A program made the position numbers and the translations under genes. This document shows, piece by piece, positions 7,576 to 18,500 of a DNA stretch of 64,000 nt (position 1 is the stretch's first letter; every line of letters starts with the position of its first letter). The notes beneath the pieces were generated by a model, which was given only the letters and a program-made list of their open reading frames with translations, had not been told where the DNA came from and did no database searches. The stretch is from positions 1,364,001-1,428,000 of the forward strand of contig NZ_SLVP01000001.1 in NCBI RefSeq assembly GCF_004345425.1, read 5' to 3'. This DNA is from Paenibacillus sp. BK033. GTDB taxonomy: Bacteria; Bacillota; Bacilli; Paenibacillales; Paenibacillaceae.

Positions 7576-8991
7576 ATGACGAAAAGAACACTGTTTGAGA
7601 AAATCTGGGATAAGCACGTCATTCATCAAGAAGAGGGCAAACCAAGCATCATTTACATCGACCTTCATCTGGTACACGAGGTAACTTCGCCGCAAGCCTT
7701 CGAAGGACTCCGCATGTCGAACCGCAAAGTTCGCCGTCCCGACCTGACTTTCGCGACAATGGACCACAACGTTCCTACCAAGGACCGCTTCAATATTAAA
7801 GACCCGATCTCCAAACAACAGATCGATACGCTGACGCAAAACTGCGCGGACTTCGGCGTAAAGCTGTTCGACCTGCACAACCTCGACCAAGGCGTCGTGC
7901 ACGTTATGGGTCCTGAAATCGGCTTGACTTACCCGGGCAAGACAATCGTTTGCGGCGACAGCCACACTTCGACCCACGGCGCGTTTGGCGCTCTGGCGTT
8001 CGGTATCGGTACTTCCGAGGTTGAGCACGTTATGGCGACGCAATGCTTGCAGCAAGCAAAGCCAAAAACAATGGAAGTTCGCTTCATCGGTTCCCGCAAA
8101 CCAGGCGTAACCGCGAAGGACTTGATCCTCGGCGTTATCGCCAAATACGGCACGGACTTCGCTACCGGCTATGTTATCGAGTACACGGGCGAAGCTATCC
8201 GCTCCCTGACTATGGAAGAGCGTATGACCGTCTGCAACATGTCGATCGAAGGCGGCGCGCGCGCAGGTCTGATCGCACCTGACGAAACAACGTTCAACTA
8301 CCTGAGAGGCCGCGAGTACGCTCCTGCCAACTACGACGAAGCCGTAGAAGACTGGAAGCAGCTCACAACGGACGAAGGCGCGGCTTACGATACCGTGGTT
8401 GAATTCGACGTTGATTCGCTGATCCCGCAAGTCACTTGGGGCACTTCCCCGGGCATGGGCACGGACATCACTTCTTCCGTACCGTTCCCGAAAGATCTGC
8501 CAACGGAAAACGAACGCAAAGCAGCTGAAAAAGCGCTTGAATATATGGACTTGAAGCCGGGTACGCCAATGTCCGAAATCGAAATCGACTACGTCTTTAT
8601 CGGTTCCTGCACAAACGGCCGTATCGAAGACCTTCGCGCTGCGGCGGAAATCGCACGCGGGTACAAAGTAAGCGAGAAAGTAACGGCTATCGTTGTTCCG
8701 GGCTCCGGACGCGTTAAGCTGCAAGCCGAAAAAGAAGGCCTCGACAAAGTATTTACGGAAGCCGGTTTTGAATGGCGCGAAGCAGGCTGCTCGATGTGCC
8801 TTGCGATGAACCCTGACGTCCTGCAGCCGGGCCAACGCTGCGCATCGACGTCCAACCGTAACTTTGAAGGCCGTCAAGGCCGGGGCGGACGTACGCATCT
8901 CGTATCGCCGGCAATGGCTGCGGCTGCCGCAATCAACGGACGCTTTACGGACGTGCGCGACTGGAAAATCAAATCCGAAGTGTTGAACTAA
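7576..8991 (+). CDS. leuC: 3-isopropylmalate dehydratase, large subunit
   Basis: Large subunit of isopropylmalate isomerase, which interconverts 2- and 3-isopropylmalate in leucine synthesis. It is an aconitase-family protein of 471 residues that binds a 4Fe-4S cluster: the ligands are the Cys of [12 protein letters not shown] and the two in [11 protein letters not shown]. Other family motifs are [21 protein letters not shown] and [11 protein letters not shown]. The ATG at 7576 follows GGGGTGA; an upstream in-frame ATG has no ribosome site. leuD follows 30 bases after the stop. leuA and leuB are not in the window, so leuCD stands as a separate unit beside its likely LysR regulator. Confidence 0.97.
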   Translation: MTKRTLFEKIWDKHVIHQEEGKPSIIYIDLHLVHEVTSPQAFEGLRMSNRKVRRPDLTFATMDHNVPTKDRFNIKDPISKQQIDTLTQNCADFGVKLFDLHNLDQGVVHVMGPEIGLTYPGKTIVCGDSHTSTHGAFGALAFGIGTSEVEHVMATQCLQQAKPKTMEVRFIGSRKPGVTAKDLILGVIAKYGTDFATGYVIEYTGEAIRSLTMEERMTVCNMSIEGGARAGLIAPDETTFNYLRGREYAPANYDEAVEDWKQLTTDEGAAYDTVVEFDVDSLIPQVTWGTSPGMGTDITSSVPFPKDLPTENERKAAEKALEYMDLKPGTPMSEIEIDYVFIGSCTNGRIEDLRAAAEIARGYKVSEKVTAIVVPGSGRVKLQAEKEGLDKVFTEAGFEWREAGCSMCLAMNPDVLQPGQRCASTSNRNFEGRQGRGGRTHLVSPAMAAAAAINGRFTDVRDWKIKSEVLN

Positions 8992-9021
8992 TTGAACGTG
9001 TGAGAGAGGGGTATTACCGAC

Positions 9022-9621
9022 ATGGAAGCTTTTAAACAACTTACGGGCATCGTTGCCCCGGTCGACCGCGTGAATGTCGACACGGACGCTATTATTCCTA
9101 AACAATTCCTGAAACGCATCGAGCGCAGCGGCTTTGGCCAATTCCTGTTCTTCGAATGGCGCTTTCACGAAAACGGTGAAATCAACGCCGATTTCGAACC
9201 AAACAAACCGCGCTATCAAGGCGCTTCCGTTCTGATCTCCCGCGCGAATTTTGGCTGCGGCTCCTCCCGTGAGCATGCTCCTTGGGCGATTTTGGACTAC
9301 GGCTTCAAGGTTGTTATCGCGCCTTCGTATGCGGACATTTTCTACAACAACTGCTTCAAGAACGGCATTCTGCCGATCAAGCTGAGCGAAGAGCAAGTCG
9401 AAGACCTGTTCCAACGCACCGCGAAGCATGAGGGCTACAAGCTGTCCGTTGATCTTGAGAACAAAAAGCTGACTGACGAATACGGACTTGATCTTTCTTT
9501 CGATCTTGACGAGCACCGCCGCCAGTTCCTGCTGCTTGGTCTGGACGATATCGGCCTGACGCTTCAGCACGAAGACAAAATTACGGCTTACGAACAAAAG
9601 CGTCCTGCCTACTTGGGTTAA
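9022..9621 (+). CDS. leuD: 3-isopropylmalate dehydratase, small subunit
   Basis: Swivel-domain subunit that pairs with LeuC. The 199-residue length is standard; the motifs [34 protein letters not shown] and [17 protein letters not shown] are those of LeuD. It begins 30 bases after leuC with GAGAGAGGGG as ribosome site and ends just before a strong terminator, so leuC-leuD form a bicistronic operon. Confidence 0.97.
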   Translation: MEAFKQLTGIVAPVDRVNVDTDAIIPKQFLKRIERSGFGQFLFFEWRFHENGEINADFEPNKPRYQGASVLISRANFGCGSSREHAPWAILDYGFKVVIAPSYADIFYNNCFKNGILPIKLSEEQVEDLFQRTAKHEGYKLSVDLENKKLTDEYGLDLSFDLDEHRRQFLLLGLDDIGLTLQHEDKITAYEQKRPAYLG

Positions 9622-9632
9622 TAGATAGCTTT

Positions 9633-9678
9633 GAAAAGAGGGCAGCTCTTCGGATAAAGAAGAGTTGTCCTCTTTTTT
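9633..9678 (+). terminator. Intrinsic terminator of leuCD
   Basis: A long stem (GAGGGCAGCTCTTC with GAAGAGTTGTCCTC, two G-U pairs) around a GGATAAA loop is followed by TTTTTT. It lies 12 bases past the leuD stop. Confidence 0.9.
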
Positions 9679-9782
9679 CCTCTATACGCAACTTTTTCTG
9701 ACAAAATGCGTCTATTTAATCGTCTAGCAAAGTCGAATGATCTCCCATTCGATGCAGGCAATTTCAGTCATCGAGGTGGAAA

Positions 9783-11201
9783 ATGAAGAAGAAGTTTGTA
9801 CCTATTTTGTTGTTTATGGCGGTTCTGTTTACTTTGTTCACCGGAGTGGGACAAGCTGCAACAACGCCAGTCGTCCCAAAGCTTTATCTGAACGACCAAT
9901 TGCTTAAGCCTTTTGACGATCCGCAGATCGTCAACAATTTTACGCTCGTCCCAATCAGGGTCGTGTCCGAGAACATGGGCTATGAAGTGAATTGGGCGGC
10001 AGCTACAAAGACAGTCACCATACATAACGATCAGAACGAAATTGTACTTACCATTGACAACAACATTGCACTCGTCAACAACAACAAGGTGCAAATGGAC
10101 ATGTCTGCCAAGCTGCAGAAGGGCAGAACAACGATGATTCCAATCCGTTTCGTCAGCGAACAGCTTGGATTAACGGTGAAATGGGATCAACCGTCGCAGT
10201 CCGTCTATTTGTACAAAGCAGCGGACCCCGAAGAACCTTCGAATACGCCGGATCCCGGCCAGACAGGTTCAATCACTTCCGTTCAATACGACAGCAGCTT
10301 CGGCATTATCATCAACTATGACGGTAAAGTAACGGCGAATAAACCGTTTAAGCTGGACAACCCGGGTCGTATCGTTATCGATTTCCCGAACACGACTTAC
10401 TCGGATGTCATGTCCTCTCAATTCAACGGTGCGGAAACAAGGATTCCCGTAGCGGATAATCCGTACATCTCCATGTTCCGTTATTCGCTATTCTCTACGA
10501 ATCCGGCTACCGCTAGACTAGTGCTGGATTTGAATACGGATGCGGACGCATTGGTTCAAGATAACGGAGCGGGGGTATTAACGGTTAGCCTTACGGATCC
10601 GGCAACTACGCCGCCGCCCGTGGAAACGACTCCTCCTCCCGTTACAACGGATCCCGGCAATAAAGTCTATAACGTTGTTATCGATGCCGGTCACGGCGGA
10701 ACCGATCCGGGCGCGCAAAGCATCAACGGGCGTTGGGAGAAGGAAGTGAATCTTGCCATCTCGCTCAAAGTCAAAGCTTTGCTGGACAAAGAAAAAAATA
10801 TCAAGCCGCTGCTCAGCAGACCGGAGGATAAATTCGTAACGCTTGCAGACCGCGTAACGTTCGCCAAGAACAACAAGGCGGATATTTTCATTTCGATTCA
10901 TGGGAACAGCAACCCCACTTCGAGCGTAACCGGAACGGAAACCTACTACACGCGCGACAGCAGTAAAGCGCTTGCGAATGTGATTCACAAACATCTCGTG
11001 AAGGCTACCGGCCTTAAGGACCGCGGCGTAAAATACGGAAACCTGCATGTAACGAGAGAAACGACGATGCCTGCTATTTTGCTCGAAACCGGATTTTTAT
11101 CCAATAAAGGCGACTCCGACATCCTCTACAGCGATGCAGCGCAAAATAAAATGGCAGCGGAAATCGTAGCTGGAATTAAGGAGTACCTGAAACTTTCCTA
11201 G
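9783..11201 (+). CDS. Secreted N-acetylmuramoyl-L-alanine amidase with CuAO-N and AMIN domains
   Basis: A 472-residue cell-wall hydrolase. Order of parts: signal peptide (1-25), copper-amine-oxidase N-terminal-like domain with two repeats LVPIRVVSENMGYEV and IPIRFVSEQLGLTV (about 34-145), AMIN domain (about 163-270), a Pro/Thr linker, then an Amidase_3 domain (about 295-472). The zinc and catalytic residues are visible: His304 in DAGHGGTDPG, Glu321 in KEVNL, His373 in ISIHGN and Glu435 in LLETGFLSN. It should cleave the bond between MurNAc and the stem peptide; the AMIN and CuAO-N domains probably direct it to the wall. GAGGTGG precedes the ATG. The GerMN lipoprotein and SLH protein genes follow. 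Confidence 0.92.
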   Translation: MKKKFVPILLFMAVLFTLFTGVGQAATTPVVPKLYLNDQLLKPFDDPQIVNNFTLVPIRVVSENMGYEVNWAAATKTVTIHNDQNEIVLTIDNNIALVNNNKVQMDMSAKLQKGRTTMIPIRFVSEQLGLTVKWDQPSQSVYLYKAADPEEPSNTPDPGQTGSITSVQYDSSFGIIINYDGKVTANKPFKLDNPGRIVIDFPNTTYSDVMSSQFNGAETRIPVADNPYISMFRYSLFSTNPATARLVLDLNTDADALVQDNGAGVLTVSLTDPATTPPPVETTPPPVTTDPGNKVYNVVIDAGHGGTDPGAQSINGRWEKEVNLAISLKVKALLDKEKNIKPLLSRPEDKFVTLADRVTFAKNNKADIFISIHGNSNPTSSVTGTETYYTRDSSKALANVIHKHLVKATGLKDRGVKYGNLHVTRETTMPAILLETGFLSNKGDSDILYSDAAQNKMAAEIVAGIKEYLKLS

Positions 11202-11319
11202 ATTCTAAGAATTTATTCGTCTCTCTTAGATAAGGGCTTAGAACTCACCGGAATGAAACAAGCTTGCCGTCTAAGTGCGGCGAAGGCGGTTTCACCTTGA
11301 GAAAGCGAGGAATTCGATC

Positions 11320-11916
11320 GTGCGCAAACCGGCAATTATTCTATTATTATTTGCGGTCATTCTGACTGCAGCAGCATGCGGAAATACGAACAAACCACTC
11401 GGGCAGTCCGGAAATGAAGTAAGCGGCAATGCGCCTTCTCCAAGCCCAACGATAGAAGCGCCCGCAACAACGGAGCCGACGGCGACTCCTGATCCGTCCG
11501 TGGAACCGACCGTACAGGCGGAACAAGAAACAACGGTTAAAATCTATTATTCCGATACAGAGCTAGAGAAGATGGTATCAAAGGACGTTCAAGTGAAATC
11601 GAGCTCGAATGAAGATCTGATTAAGCAGGCATTAACTGCTTTGCAGCAGGACGGTCCTGAAGACACGGTGAATTTATGGAAGCCTATCCCGATCAAATCC
11701 GTGACGCTTAAGGATAATGCGGTAACAATCGATATTGAGCTGCCGGATACCGCGCGTCTTGGCGCACCGGGAGAGCAAATGCTGCTGGATTCCCTTGGTC
11801 AGACATTGTTCCAGTTTGATTTTGTGCAATCTTATGATCTTCTGGTTGACGGCAAAGCGCTGGAGAGCCTAATGGGTCACTTTGACCTCGACCATCCAAC
11901 GGTTCGTCATTCCTAG
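11320..11916 (+). CDS. GerMN-domain lipoprotein
   Basis: Predicted membrane lipoprotein of 198 residues. The N-terminus has a hydrophobic stretch ending in the lipobox LTAAAC, then a low-complexity Pro/Thr/Glu linker, then a GerMN domain (about 80-198; KIYYSDTELEKMV, NEDLIKQALTAL, VTLKDNAVTIDI). GerM of B. subtilis works in spore cortex formation and germination, and GerMN domains occur in other envelope proteins. The GTG at 11320 is chosen because AGCGAGGA precedes it by about seven bases and the lipoprotein signal then starts at the N-terminus; a GTG at 11275 would add 15 basic residues. It is 118 bases after the amidase and 35 before the SLH gene, possibly one operon. Confidence 0.85.
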   Translation: MRKPAIILLLFAVILTAAACGNTNKPLGQSGNEVSGNAPSPSPTIEAPATTEPTATPDPSVEPTVQAEQETTVKIYYSDTELEKMVSKDVQVKSSSNEDLIKQALTALQQDGPEDTVNLWKPIPIKSVTLKDNAVTIDIELPDTARLGAPGEQMLLDSLGQTLFQFDFVQSYDLLVDGKALESLMGHFDLDHPTVRHS

Positions 11917-11951
11917 TATCAAACAATTGAATTGAGGAGGATTATTCAATC

Positions 11952-14435
11952 ATGCCAATGCATTCGTCCCGTTCCAAACTTATTGCCGGCGCTCTAGCGT
12001 TCTCCTTGCTTGCCGGTGGCACCTCCATCTCAGTGCCGGCTCCATCTGCATTTGCAGCAGTATCGACCAGCATTTTTGCTGACACGATCCCTGCATGGGC
12101 GCAGAAACATGTTTCGAAGCTGGCGCTTCAAGGCATTATTAACGGATATAAAACGTCGAGCGGTTCCACGGAATTCCGCCCTCTAAAAAGCGTTTCCCAA
12201 GAAGAGGCCGTCGTTATGGCGCTGCGCTTCGCCGGACTAGAAGATGAAGTAAATCCGGATGATATTGTGGCCTACCCCGATTCCTTTAAAGTGAGCAACT
12301 ATGCAAAGCCTTATATTATTGTAGCTTTCAAACACGGATTGCTGGATCAGAACGAGGAGTATGCCAACGCGGCCGCAAATCCTAAAGCGACATGGGGGAC
12401 AACTCCGGCAACTCGCGAATGGGTAACCAAGCTCATGGTGAGAGCTATCGATAAAAAAGCTTTGGCGGATGATCTAAGCAAGACTGCTTCTACATTCGCT
12501 GACGGCAATCAGATCACGGCAAAATATTTAGGCTACGTCAACGCGGCCGTATCGCTTGATCTGGTAAAGGGAGTATCCGCGACGAAGTTTGATCCGAAAG
12601 CTCCGGTTAACCGGGCGAGCCTTGCAACCTTGTTCAGCCGGGCGGAGAAGCAGTACCAAGTGGCGTATGAAGGGCAAGTAAACGGCATTGTTACAGCGCA
12701 GACGGCCACATCGATCACGCTGTACAGCGAAGGGAAAGAAACGACTTACACGCTTGATTCCAATACCTTGTACTATTCGGCAGACAGCGATAACGCCGTT
12801 GCGGCGGGGGATATCAAGCTGTATACGGACGTTACGCTGATCGGCGGCTCCGGCAAAGCGCTGTATGTGGAAACGCAAGGCACGGAGCAGCATGTCAAAA
12901 CGACAATCGCCAAGCTGGACCGCATCAATACGACGGACCGTTATTTCTACGCTTGGGTGAACGACGAGCCTGTGAAGTTCACGTATAGCAGCGCGGTTAC
13001 CGTAAAAGACAGCAACGGCAAAACGCTCCAAATTTCCGATCTAAAGCGCGATACGAATCTGACCATCGTACAGGATACTTTCCGCACGGCTCCCCAGGTT
13101 GTATCCATCACGGCAGAAGTACAGACTGGCGCTAATACCGTAACCGGACAATTTTATTCCGCAGGCAGCGGCCTGATCAATTATTTGGCAGACGGTACTC
13201 TGCAATCCAAATTTCTGGCCGATAACGTGACTGTTGTAATAAACGGTATCGATGCGCCTACGGTGAGCGATTTGCTCAAGGAAGTTGATAATATCAAGCT
13301 TACTTTGAACGATGAACAGCAGGTGACTCGCATTGAAGTCGTAAACCGGAACGTCTCGACGATGGATTCCGCTACGGTTGTCAATTACAGCGGCGACAAT
13401 AAGCTGCTTACGTTATACGATCCTGCCACATCGAACGCGAATGCCTTGTTCCTCACGGATTCCACCAAGATTGATTACAATGGATCGTCCATTACAGTGA
13501 GCCAGGCGAGATCTTACTTGGTTGCGAACCGCAAAGTGAAAATTACGTATTCCGGCAAAAACATTATCTCGCTTAGCTTTATTTACAAACAGACGGGCAG
13601 CCTGGTATCGGTAAATACCACGGATAAATTACTGTCCGTTAAACTCGATTCAGGCGAAAAGGTAACCATTCCTTACGTATCGCCGCTGCTCCAAATTCCC
13701 GGCGTAGCCGTGCCGACAATCGGAAGCCTGCAGGCAGGAGATACCGTAACCGTGCTGCTGGATGCCAACCAGGAGAAGGCAGCTACGATTCAGGTCCATA
13801 AAACCTTGCAGTACCAGGTTGTGTCCGCAAACGCTTCTACAAAGCTTGTTACGGTGAAAGCGGCGGATAACTCGCAAAAAGACATCTCGCTGGTCAATGT
13901 TCCGATCACGGACGAGAATGGGAATGCTTTAACGGTGGGCGCTCTGACTAGCGGCACCATCATTAATGTCCCTTACATCGGCAGCAACATCCAGTCGGTG
14001 AAGACGATTACGATGAAATACGGCACCGTTTCCTCCGTTGGGGCAAGCAGCCTGACCGTTACCGAACCTAACGGCACATCGTCAACGGTAACGTTCTCGA
14101 AAGGCATAAAAGTCATCAAAGGGACTCAGACCACCTATTCGTCTTCCGCGGTAGCCGCGGGAGATATCATTCAAGTTTACAAGGACGAGAACGAGCAGAC
14201 GATTGTTACGGTAGCAGTCGGCGACAAGCGTACTTACTGGAAGTACGATGCTCCTAACGCAACCCTGTGGACCTACAAAAATACGTCGGAGGATAACGGC
14301 AACTTTGCCTATATTACTTCGAACACCAAAATCCTGTATAACAATGCGTCCATCCAAGTGAGCGCATTAAAAGACGGAGATACGATTACGGTTTATGCCT
14401 TCAATAATACGGCACTCAAAATCGTAAAATCGTAG
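11952..14435 (+). CDS. Large SLH-domain surface protein
   Basis: An exported 827-residue protein. A signal peptide (about 1-35, ending SAFA) is followed by three S-layer-homology domains (about 42-100, 105-170 and 185-242; the third has YLGYVNAAVSLDLVKGV and NRASLATLF). These normally bind pyruvylated wall polymer. The rest (about 245-827) is a string of beta-rich modules with recurring patterns such as GTVSSVGASSLTV and GDTITVYAF, resembling repeated small beta-barrels. It has no recognisable catalytic domain, so an architectural or adhesion role is likely. GAGGAGG lies about 11 bases from the ATG. The start could also be the ATG at 11958. Confidence 0.88.
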   Translation: MPMHSSRSKLIAGALAFSLLAGGTSISVPAPSAFAAVSTSIFADTIPAWAQKHVSKLALQGIINGYKTSSGSTEFRPLKSVSQEEAVVMALRFAGLEDEVNPDDIVAYPDSFKVSNYAKPYIIVAFKHGLLDQNEEYANAAANPKATWGTTPATREWVTKLMVRAIDKKALADDLSKTASTFADGNQITAKYLGYVNAAVSLDLVKGVSATKFDPKAPVNRASLATLFSRAEKQYQVAYEGQVNGIVTAQTATSITLYSEGKETTYTLDSNTLYYSADSDNAVAAGDIKLYTDVTLIGGSGKALYVETQGTEQHVKTTIAKLDRINTTDRYFYAWVNDEPVKFTYSSAVTVKDSNGKTLQISDLKRDTNLTIVQDTFRTAPQVVSITAEVQTGANTVTGQFYSAGSGLINYLADGTLQSKFLADNVTVVINGIDAPTVSDLLKEVDNIKLTLNDEQQVTRIEVVNRNVSTMDSATVVNYSGDNKLLTLYDPATSNANALFLTDSTKIDYNGSSITVSQARSYLVANRKVKITYSGKNIISLSFIYKQTGSLVSVNTTDKLLSVKLDSGEKVTIPYVSPLLQIPGVAVPTIGSLQAGDTVTVLLDANQEKAATIQVHKTLQYQVVSANASTKLVTVKAADNSQKDISLVNVPITDENGNALTVGALTSGTIINVPYIGSNIQSVKTITMKYGTVSSVGASSLTVTEPNGTSSTVTFSKGIKVIKGTQTTYSSSAVAAGDIIQVYKDENEQTIVTVAVGDKRTYWKYDAPNATLWTYKNTSEDNGNFAYITSNTKILYNNASIQVSALKDGDTITVYAFNNTALKIVKS

Positions 14436-14501
14436 GCTTCTGTTAAAAATTAACGGGATTTAAAAAAGATCTCGGCCTAAATTCTTATATTTTGTGAAAA
14501 T

Positions 14502-14526
14502 ACCGTCCAAAAGGGCGGTTTTTTCT
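14502..14526 (+). terminator. Terminator after the SLH protein gene
   Basis: A short stem, ACCGTCC with GGGCGGT (one G-U pair) around an AAAA loop, is followed by TTTTTTCTTT. It lies about 65 bases past the stop. Confidence 0.75.
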
Positions 14527-14609
14527 TTATTTACGGCCGAATAAGGTTGCTTCTCGTGACAAATTTCGCTACACTTTGAACGATAGTGTTTGGGATTAGG
14601 AGAGAGACG

Positions 14610-15311
14610 ATGAATGCGAAGCAGAAGATGCGACATATATTGGATACGTTGGCGGAGATGTTCCCGGATGCGCATTGTGAATTGCATCACAGCAACCCGT
14701 TCGAACTGACCATTGCCGTCCTGCTGTCGGCGCAATGTACGGATGAGACGGTGAACAAAGTCACTGTCAATCTGTTTCAGAAATACAAACGGCCGGAGGA
14801 TTATTTGGCTGTGCCGTTGGAAGAGCTGGAGCAGGATATTCGCCGTATCGGACTATTCCGCAGTAAGGCATCTAATATTCAAAAGCTATGCCGCATCCTA
14901 ATCGATAAATACGAAGGGGAAGTTCCCGAGAGGCATGAGCAGCTGACGGAGCTGCCCGGCGTTGGGCGAAAGACAGCCAATGTTGTTGTCTCGAACGCGT
15001 TTGGCGTACCCGCAATCGCCGTAGATACGCATGTGGAGCGGGTATCGAAACGGCTTGGCGTGGCTAAGCTGGATGATACCGTGCTGGAAGTTGAAAAGAA
15101 GCTGATGAAGCTTGTGCCCCGCGAGGAATGGACGCTCACCCATCACCGGCTTATTTTTTTCGGCCGCTATCATTGCAAAGCACAAAACCCGCAATGTCCG
15201 ATATGCCCGCTGCTGGATCTGTGCAAGGAAGGCAAACAGCGCATGAAGCCGGGTGGACAAACGAAAACTAAAATCAAGGCAACTAAACCGAAAAAAGCCA
15301 GTGAAGGATGA
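14610..15311 (+). CDS. nth: Endonuclease III (DNA glycosylase/AP lyase)
   Basis: Removes oxidised pyrimidines from DNA and nicks the abasic site. The 233-residue protein has the helix-hairpin-helix LPGVGRKTANVVV with the catalytic Lys, the catalytic Asp in AVDTHVERVSKRLG, and a C-terminal 4Fe-4S motif with spacing C-x6-C-x2-C-x5-C (CKAQNPQCPICPLLDLC). A Lys-rich tail follows. The ATG at 14610 has AGGAGAG ahead of it; an in-frame ATG at 14586 lacks a ribosome site. A small unrecognised gene follows almost without spacing and then the dynamin gene, suggesting one transcript. Confidence 0.96.
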   Translation: MNAKQKMRHILDTLAEMFPDAHCELHHSNPFELTIAVLLSAQCTDETVNKVTVNLFQKYKRPEDYLAVPLEELEQDIRRIGLFRSKASNIQKLCRILIDKYEGEVPERHEQLTELPGVGRKTANVVVSNAFGVPAIAVDTHVERVSKRLGVAKLDDTVLEVEKKLMKLVPREEWTLTHHRLIFFGRYHCKAQNPQCPICPLLDLCKEGKQRMKPGGQTKTKIKATKPKKASEG

Positions 15312-15316
15312 TGACG

Positions 15317-15586
15317 ATGAAATGCATTTCCGTGTATACAAACAATTTTGAACTGTTCTCCGATATTTTTGAACAGGTCCTCGAAGCACCTCCGCAAGAG
15401 AACGAGGATATTCTGGTAGAAGGCGTTACCGTAAGCGGCTCCGGCGATGTGCCGGATCAGTACATCGAGCGTATGCGCCAAAAGCCTGAAGTCGTTGTTA
15501 TGAAGGAAAAAGAGCGCAACATTATGATTTTGCAGCACGGCAACGTATTCGAAATCTGCCTGCCTGCGGAAGAGGAAGCTGTATAG
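15317..15586 (+). CDS. Small acidic protein of unknown function
   Basis: About 89 residues, cytoplasmic, acidic, with no membrane segment. It starts MKCISVYTNNFELFSDIFE and ends in an acidic EEEAV tail; the hydrophobic pattern suggests a compact alpha/beta fold. Several ATGs lie close together; 15317 is chosen for its spacing from GTGAAGG, but 15308 (overlapping the nth stop) is possible. It sits between nth and the dynamin gene with only a few bases on each side, so it is translated with them. I do not recognise the family and give no function. Confidence 0.75.
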   Translation: MKCISVYTNNFELFSDIFEQVLEAPPQENEDILVEGVTVSGSGDVPDQYIERMRQKPEVVVMKEKERNIMILQHGNVFEICLPAEEEAV

Positions 15587-15589
15587 ACC

Positions 15590-18500
15590 ATGATGGAAAC
15601 GACAGTACGAAGCATGACAGAAGCACTGTCCCTTGTCGCTGAGGAAATGCAGTCGGCGGGCGACAGTCTGCACGCAAAGCAAGTACTGGAGTTGAACAGT
15701 AAGCTGGCCGAAGGCCGGCTTACTGTTGCATTTTGCGGACATTTTTCGGCCGGCAAATCAACTCTGGTCAACCGATTATGCGGAGCACAGCTGCTTCCGT
15801 CCAGCCCGATACCTACGAGCGCGAACGTCGTAGCCATTCGCGGCGGCGAGACGGCAAAGGCAAGCGTCGTAAGCGTGAAGAACGGAGAGCGCGTCAGCGT
15901 GGATATTCCGCTCGAGCAGCTGGACGCGTATTGCAAAGACGGCGAGAACATCGAATCCGTATCCATTTATTATCCTACCGGCCGCCTTGGCGACCATACG
16001 GTGCTTCTAGATACTCCCGGTATTGATTCCACGGATGACGCTCACAGAATGTCGACCGAATCTGCCCTTCATTTGGCGGATGTCGTTTTTTATGTCATGG
16101 ATTATAACCATGTCCAATCCGAGATTAACTTTGCGTTTGCGAAGCAATTGAAGGACTGGGGCAAGCCCTTATACTTTATCGTAAATCAAATTGATAAGCA
16201 CCGTGACCGTGAATTATCATTCGAGCAGTACCGGAAGAGCGTGGAAGAAGCGTTTCAAGCTTGGCACCTGGAGCCGGCGGGAATCGTTTATTTGTCGTTG
16301 CGGCAGCCGGATCATCCTCATCAGGAATGGGAGCAGTTCGAGCTGTTGCTGTCCCAGTTGGCAGCGGAGAGAGTGCCCCTTGCGGCTTACAGCGTAGATG
16401 CGTCCTTGCATCATCTGGTGGCCGAGCACAAAAAATGGTGGGACCTGCGGGATGAACCGGAGCGTGAACGCCTGATTGCCGAAGCTGGAGGCGAGGAAGC
16501 GGCAGCCAAGGTAAAGGCGGAGATGGCTCAGCTTGAAGCCGAGAAGAACCGTCTTGCGGAGGAGCCGGAGCGCCTTCGCGTTGAGCTCCGCCGCAGCGTC
16601 CAGTCGCTTCTGGATAACGCGATCATTACCCCGGCGCCATTGCGGGATAAAGCGCATGTCTTCCTGGAAAGCCGGAAGCCAGGGTTCAAGACCGGCCTGC
16701 TGTTTGCCGGCGCGAAAACGGCTGCCGAGCAGGAACGCAGACTGGAGACGTTCCGGACGGAATTTGCCTCCCAGGTGAATGCGGCCATTGACTGGCATGT
16801 GAAGGACCTGCTGCGCCGTGCGGCTGAGAAGGCCGGCTATCCGGCTGACCGGATGGAGCAGGAGCTGACCTCCGGCTTGTCCTGGCAGCCTGAGCCGAAT
16901 TGGCTTATCGAGAAAGTAAATACCGGGGCGACCTTCGGCAATGAATATACGATGGTCTACAGCCGCGAGCTTGCCGCGGAAGTGAAGCTCATCTACCGCA
17001 AGCACGCGTTCGATATCATCGACGTGCTTGCGCAGCATGTTGCCGCCGCGAGCACAGCCGCGGCGAATGAAGCAGCCGCGCAGCTAGCGGCGCTTGGCGA
17101 GCAAGCCGGCGCGCTCGCGCAGCTAGCGGCGCTGGCGCAGCGCGCGTCCGCGCATGCGGCGCAGCTCGCCGCGGCGCTGCCGCCGCGCGCGCCGCGGCCG
17201 GCGCTGCCGGCGCCTAGCGCCGCGCACGCGGCTGCGCCGGCGGCAAGCGCCGCTGCTGCGCCAAGCGGCAACGCCGGCGCGCCAGCGCAGCAGCGCGCGG
17301 CCGCTCGCGCAGCGGCGCCGCAGCATAGCGCCGCGCTCGCCGGCGGCGCGGCGCTCGCGCAGCAGCATAGCGCCGCGGCGCGCCTCGAGCGCGCTGCTGC
17401 GCTGCTCGCGCCTTACGCGCCGCTGACCGCCAGCGCGGACGCTATGCGCGATAAAGCCAACCGGCTGCGGGACAGCCGGTTCACCATCGCGCTGTTCGGA
17501 GCCTTCAGCGCGGGCAAATCCTCGCTCGCGAACGCTTTGCTTGGCGAGCCGGTGCTGCCGGTGTCGCCAAACCCGACAACCGCGGCGATCAACCGCCTCG
17601 TGCCGCCAACGGCGGAGCACGAGCATGGCACTGCCCTTGTCGTCATGAAGTCCCATGACGCCATTATCGAAGATTTGCGCTATTCGCTGGCGCTGCTTGG
17701 CGAGGACGCATCCGAATCCGCCTTGCCGAATGCATCGGCTATCATGCTTGCCATTGACATGTTGACGCCGGATGCGATCCATGCCGGAGGACGTCCGCAT
17801 TACAGCTTCCTTCGCGCAGCCCGCAAAGGCTGGGAGGCGCATGAAGCGCTGCTTGGCACCCAAATCTCGGTTTCGCAGGACGAATACGAGAAGTTTGTAG
17901 CCGAGGAGTCCCGTTCCTGCTTCGTCAGCGAGATCGAGCTTCATTACGATTGCCCGCTGACGCGTCAAGGGATCGTTCTTGTGGATACGCCGGGAGCAGA
18001 TTCCGTGAATGCCCGGCATACGGGCGTAGCCTTCAATTACATCAAGAACGCGGACGCAGTCCTGTTCGTCACTTACTATAACCATGCCTTCTCGCAAGCC
18101 GACCGTCAGTTCCTGATGCAGCTTGGACGCGTGAAGGATCAATTCGAGCTTGATAAAATGTTCTTCCTCGTCAACGCGGCCGATCTGGCAGCCGATGCGG
18201 AGGAGCTTGAAGGCGTGCTTAGCCACGTCGAGACCAACCTGCTTCAGCATGGCATCCGTAATCCGCGCTTATTCCCGGTGTCCAGTCTGCAAGGGCTGGA
18301 TGCCAAGATGGACGGCAATACGGAGCTGCTTTCCCAATCGGGTATCGGCGCTTTCGAGCAGTCTTTCCTTGGCTTCGTGCAGAACGACCTTGGCAAGCTG
18401 GCCGTTGATGCGGCAGAGCAGGAGATTGCAAGAGCCGCTTCCACGGTGGCAGGCTGGCTGAAGAGCGCAGCGGGCGATGCCGCATCCCGCCAGGCGGAGA

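Noticed and set aside
7501-9597. A 698-codon open frame on the minus strand across leuC-leuD
   Set aside because: It mirrors the strong codon bias of leuC and leuD, has no protein-family features, and begins and ends without ribosome site or terminator.
17123-18250. A 375-codon minus-strand open frame in the dynamin gene
   Set aside because: Its Arg-rich start comes only from the GC-rich Ala codons of the linker read backwards.
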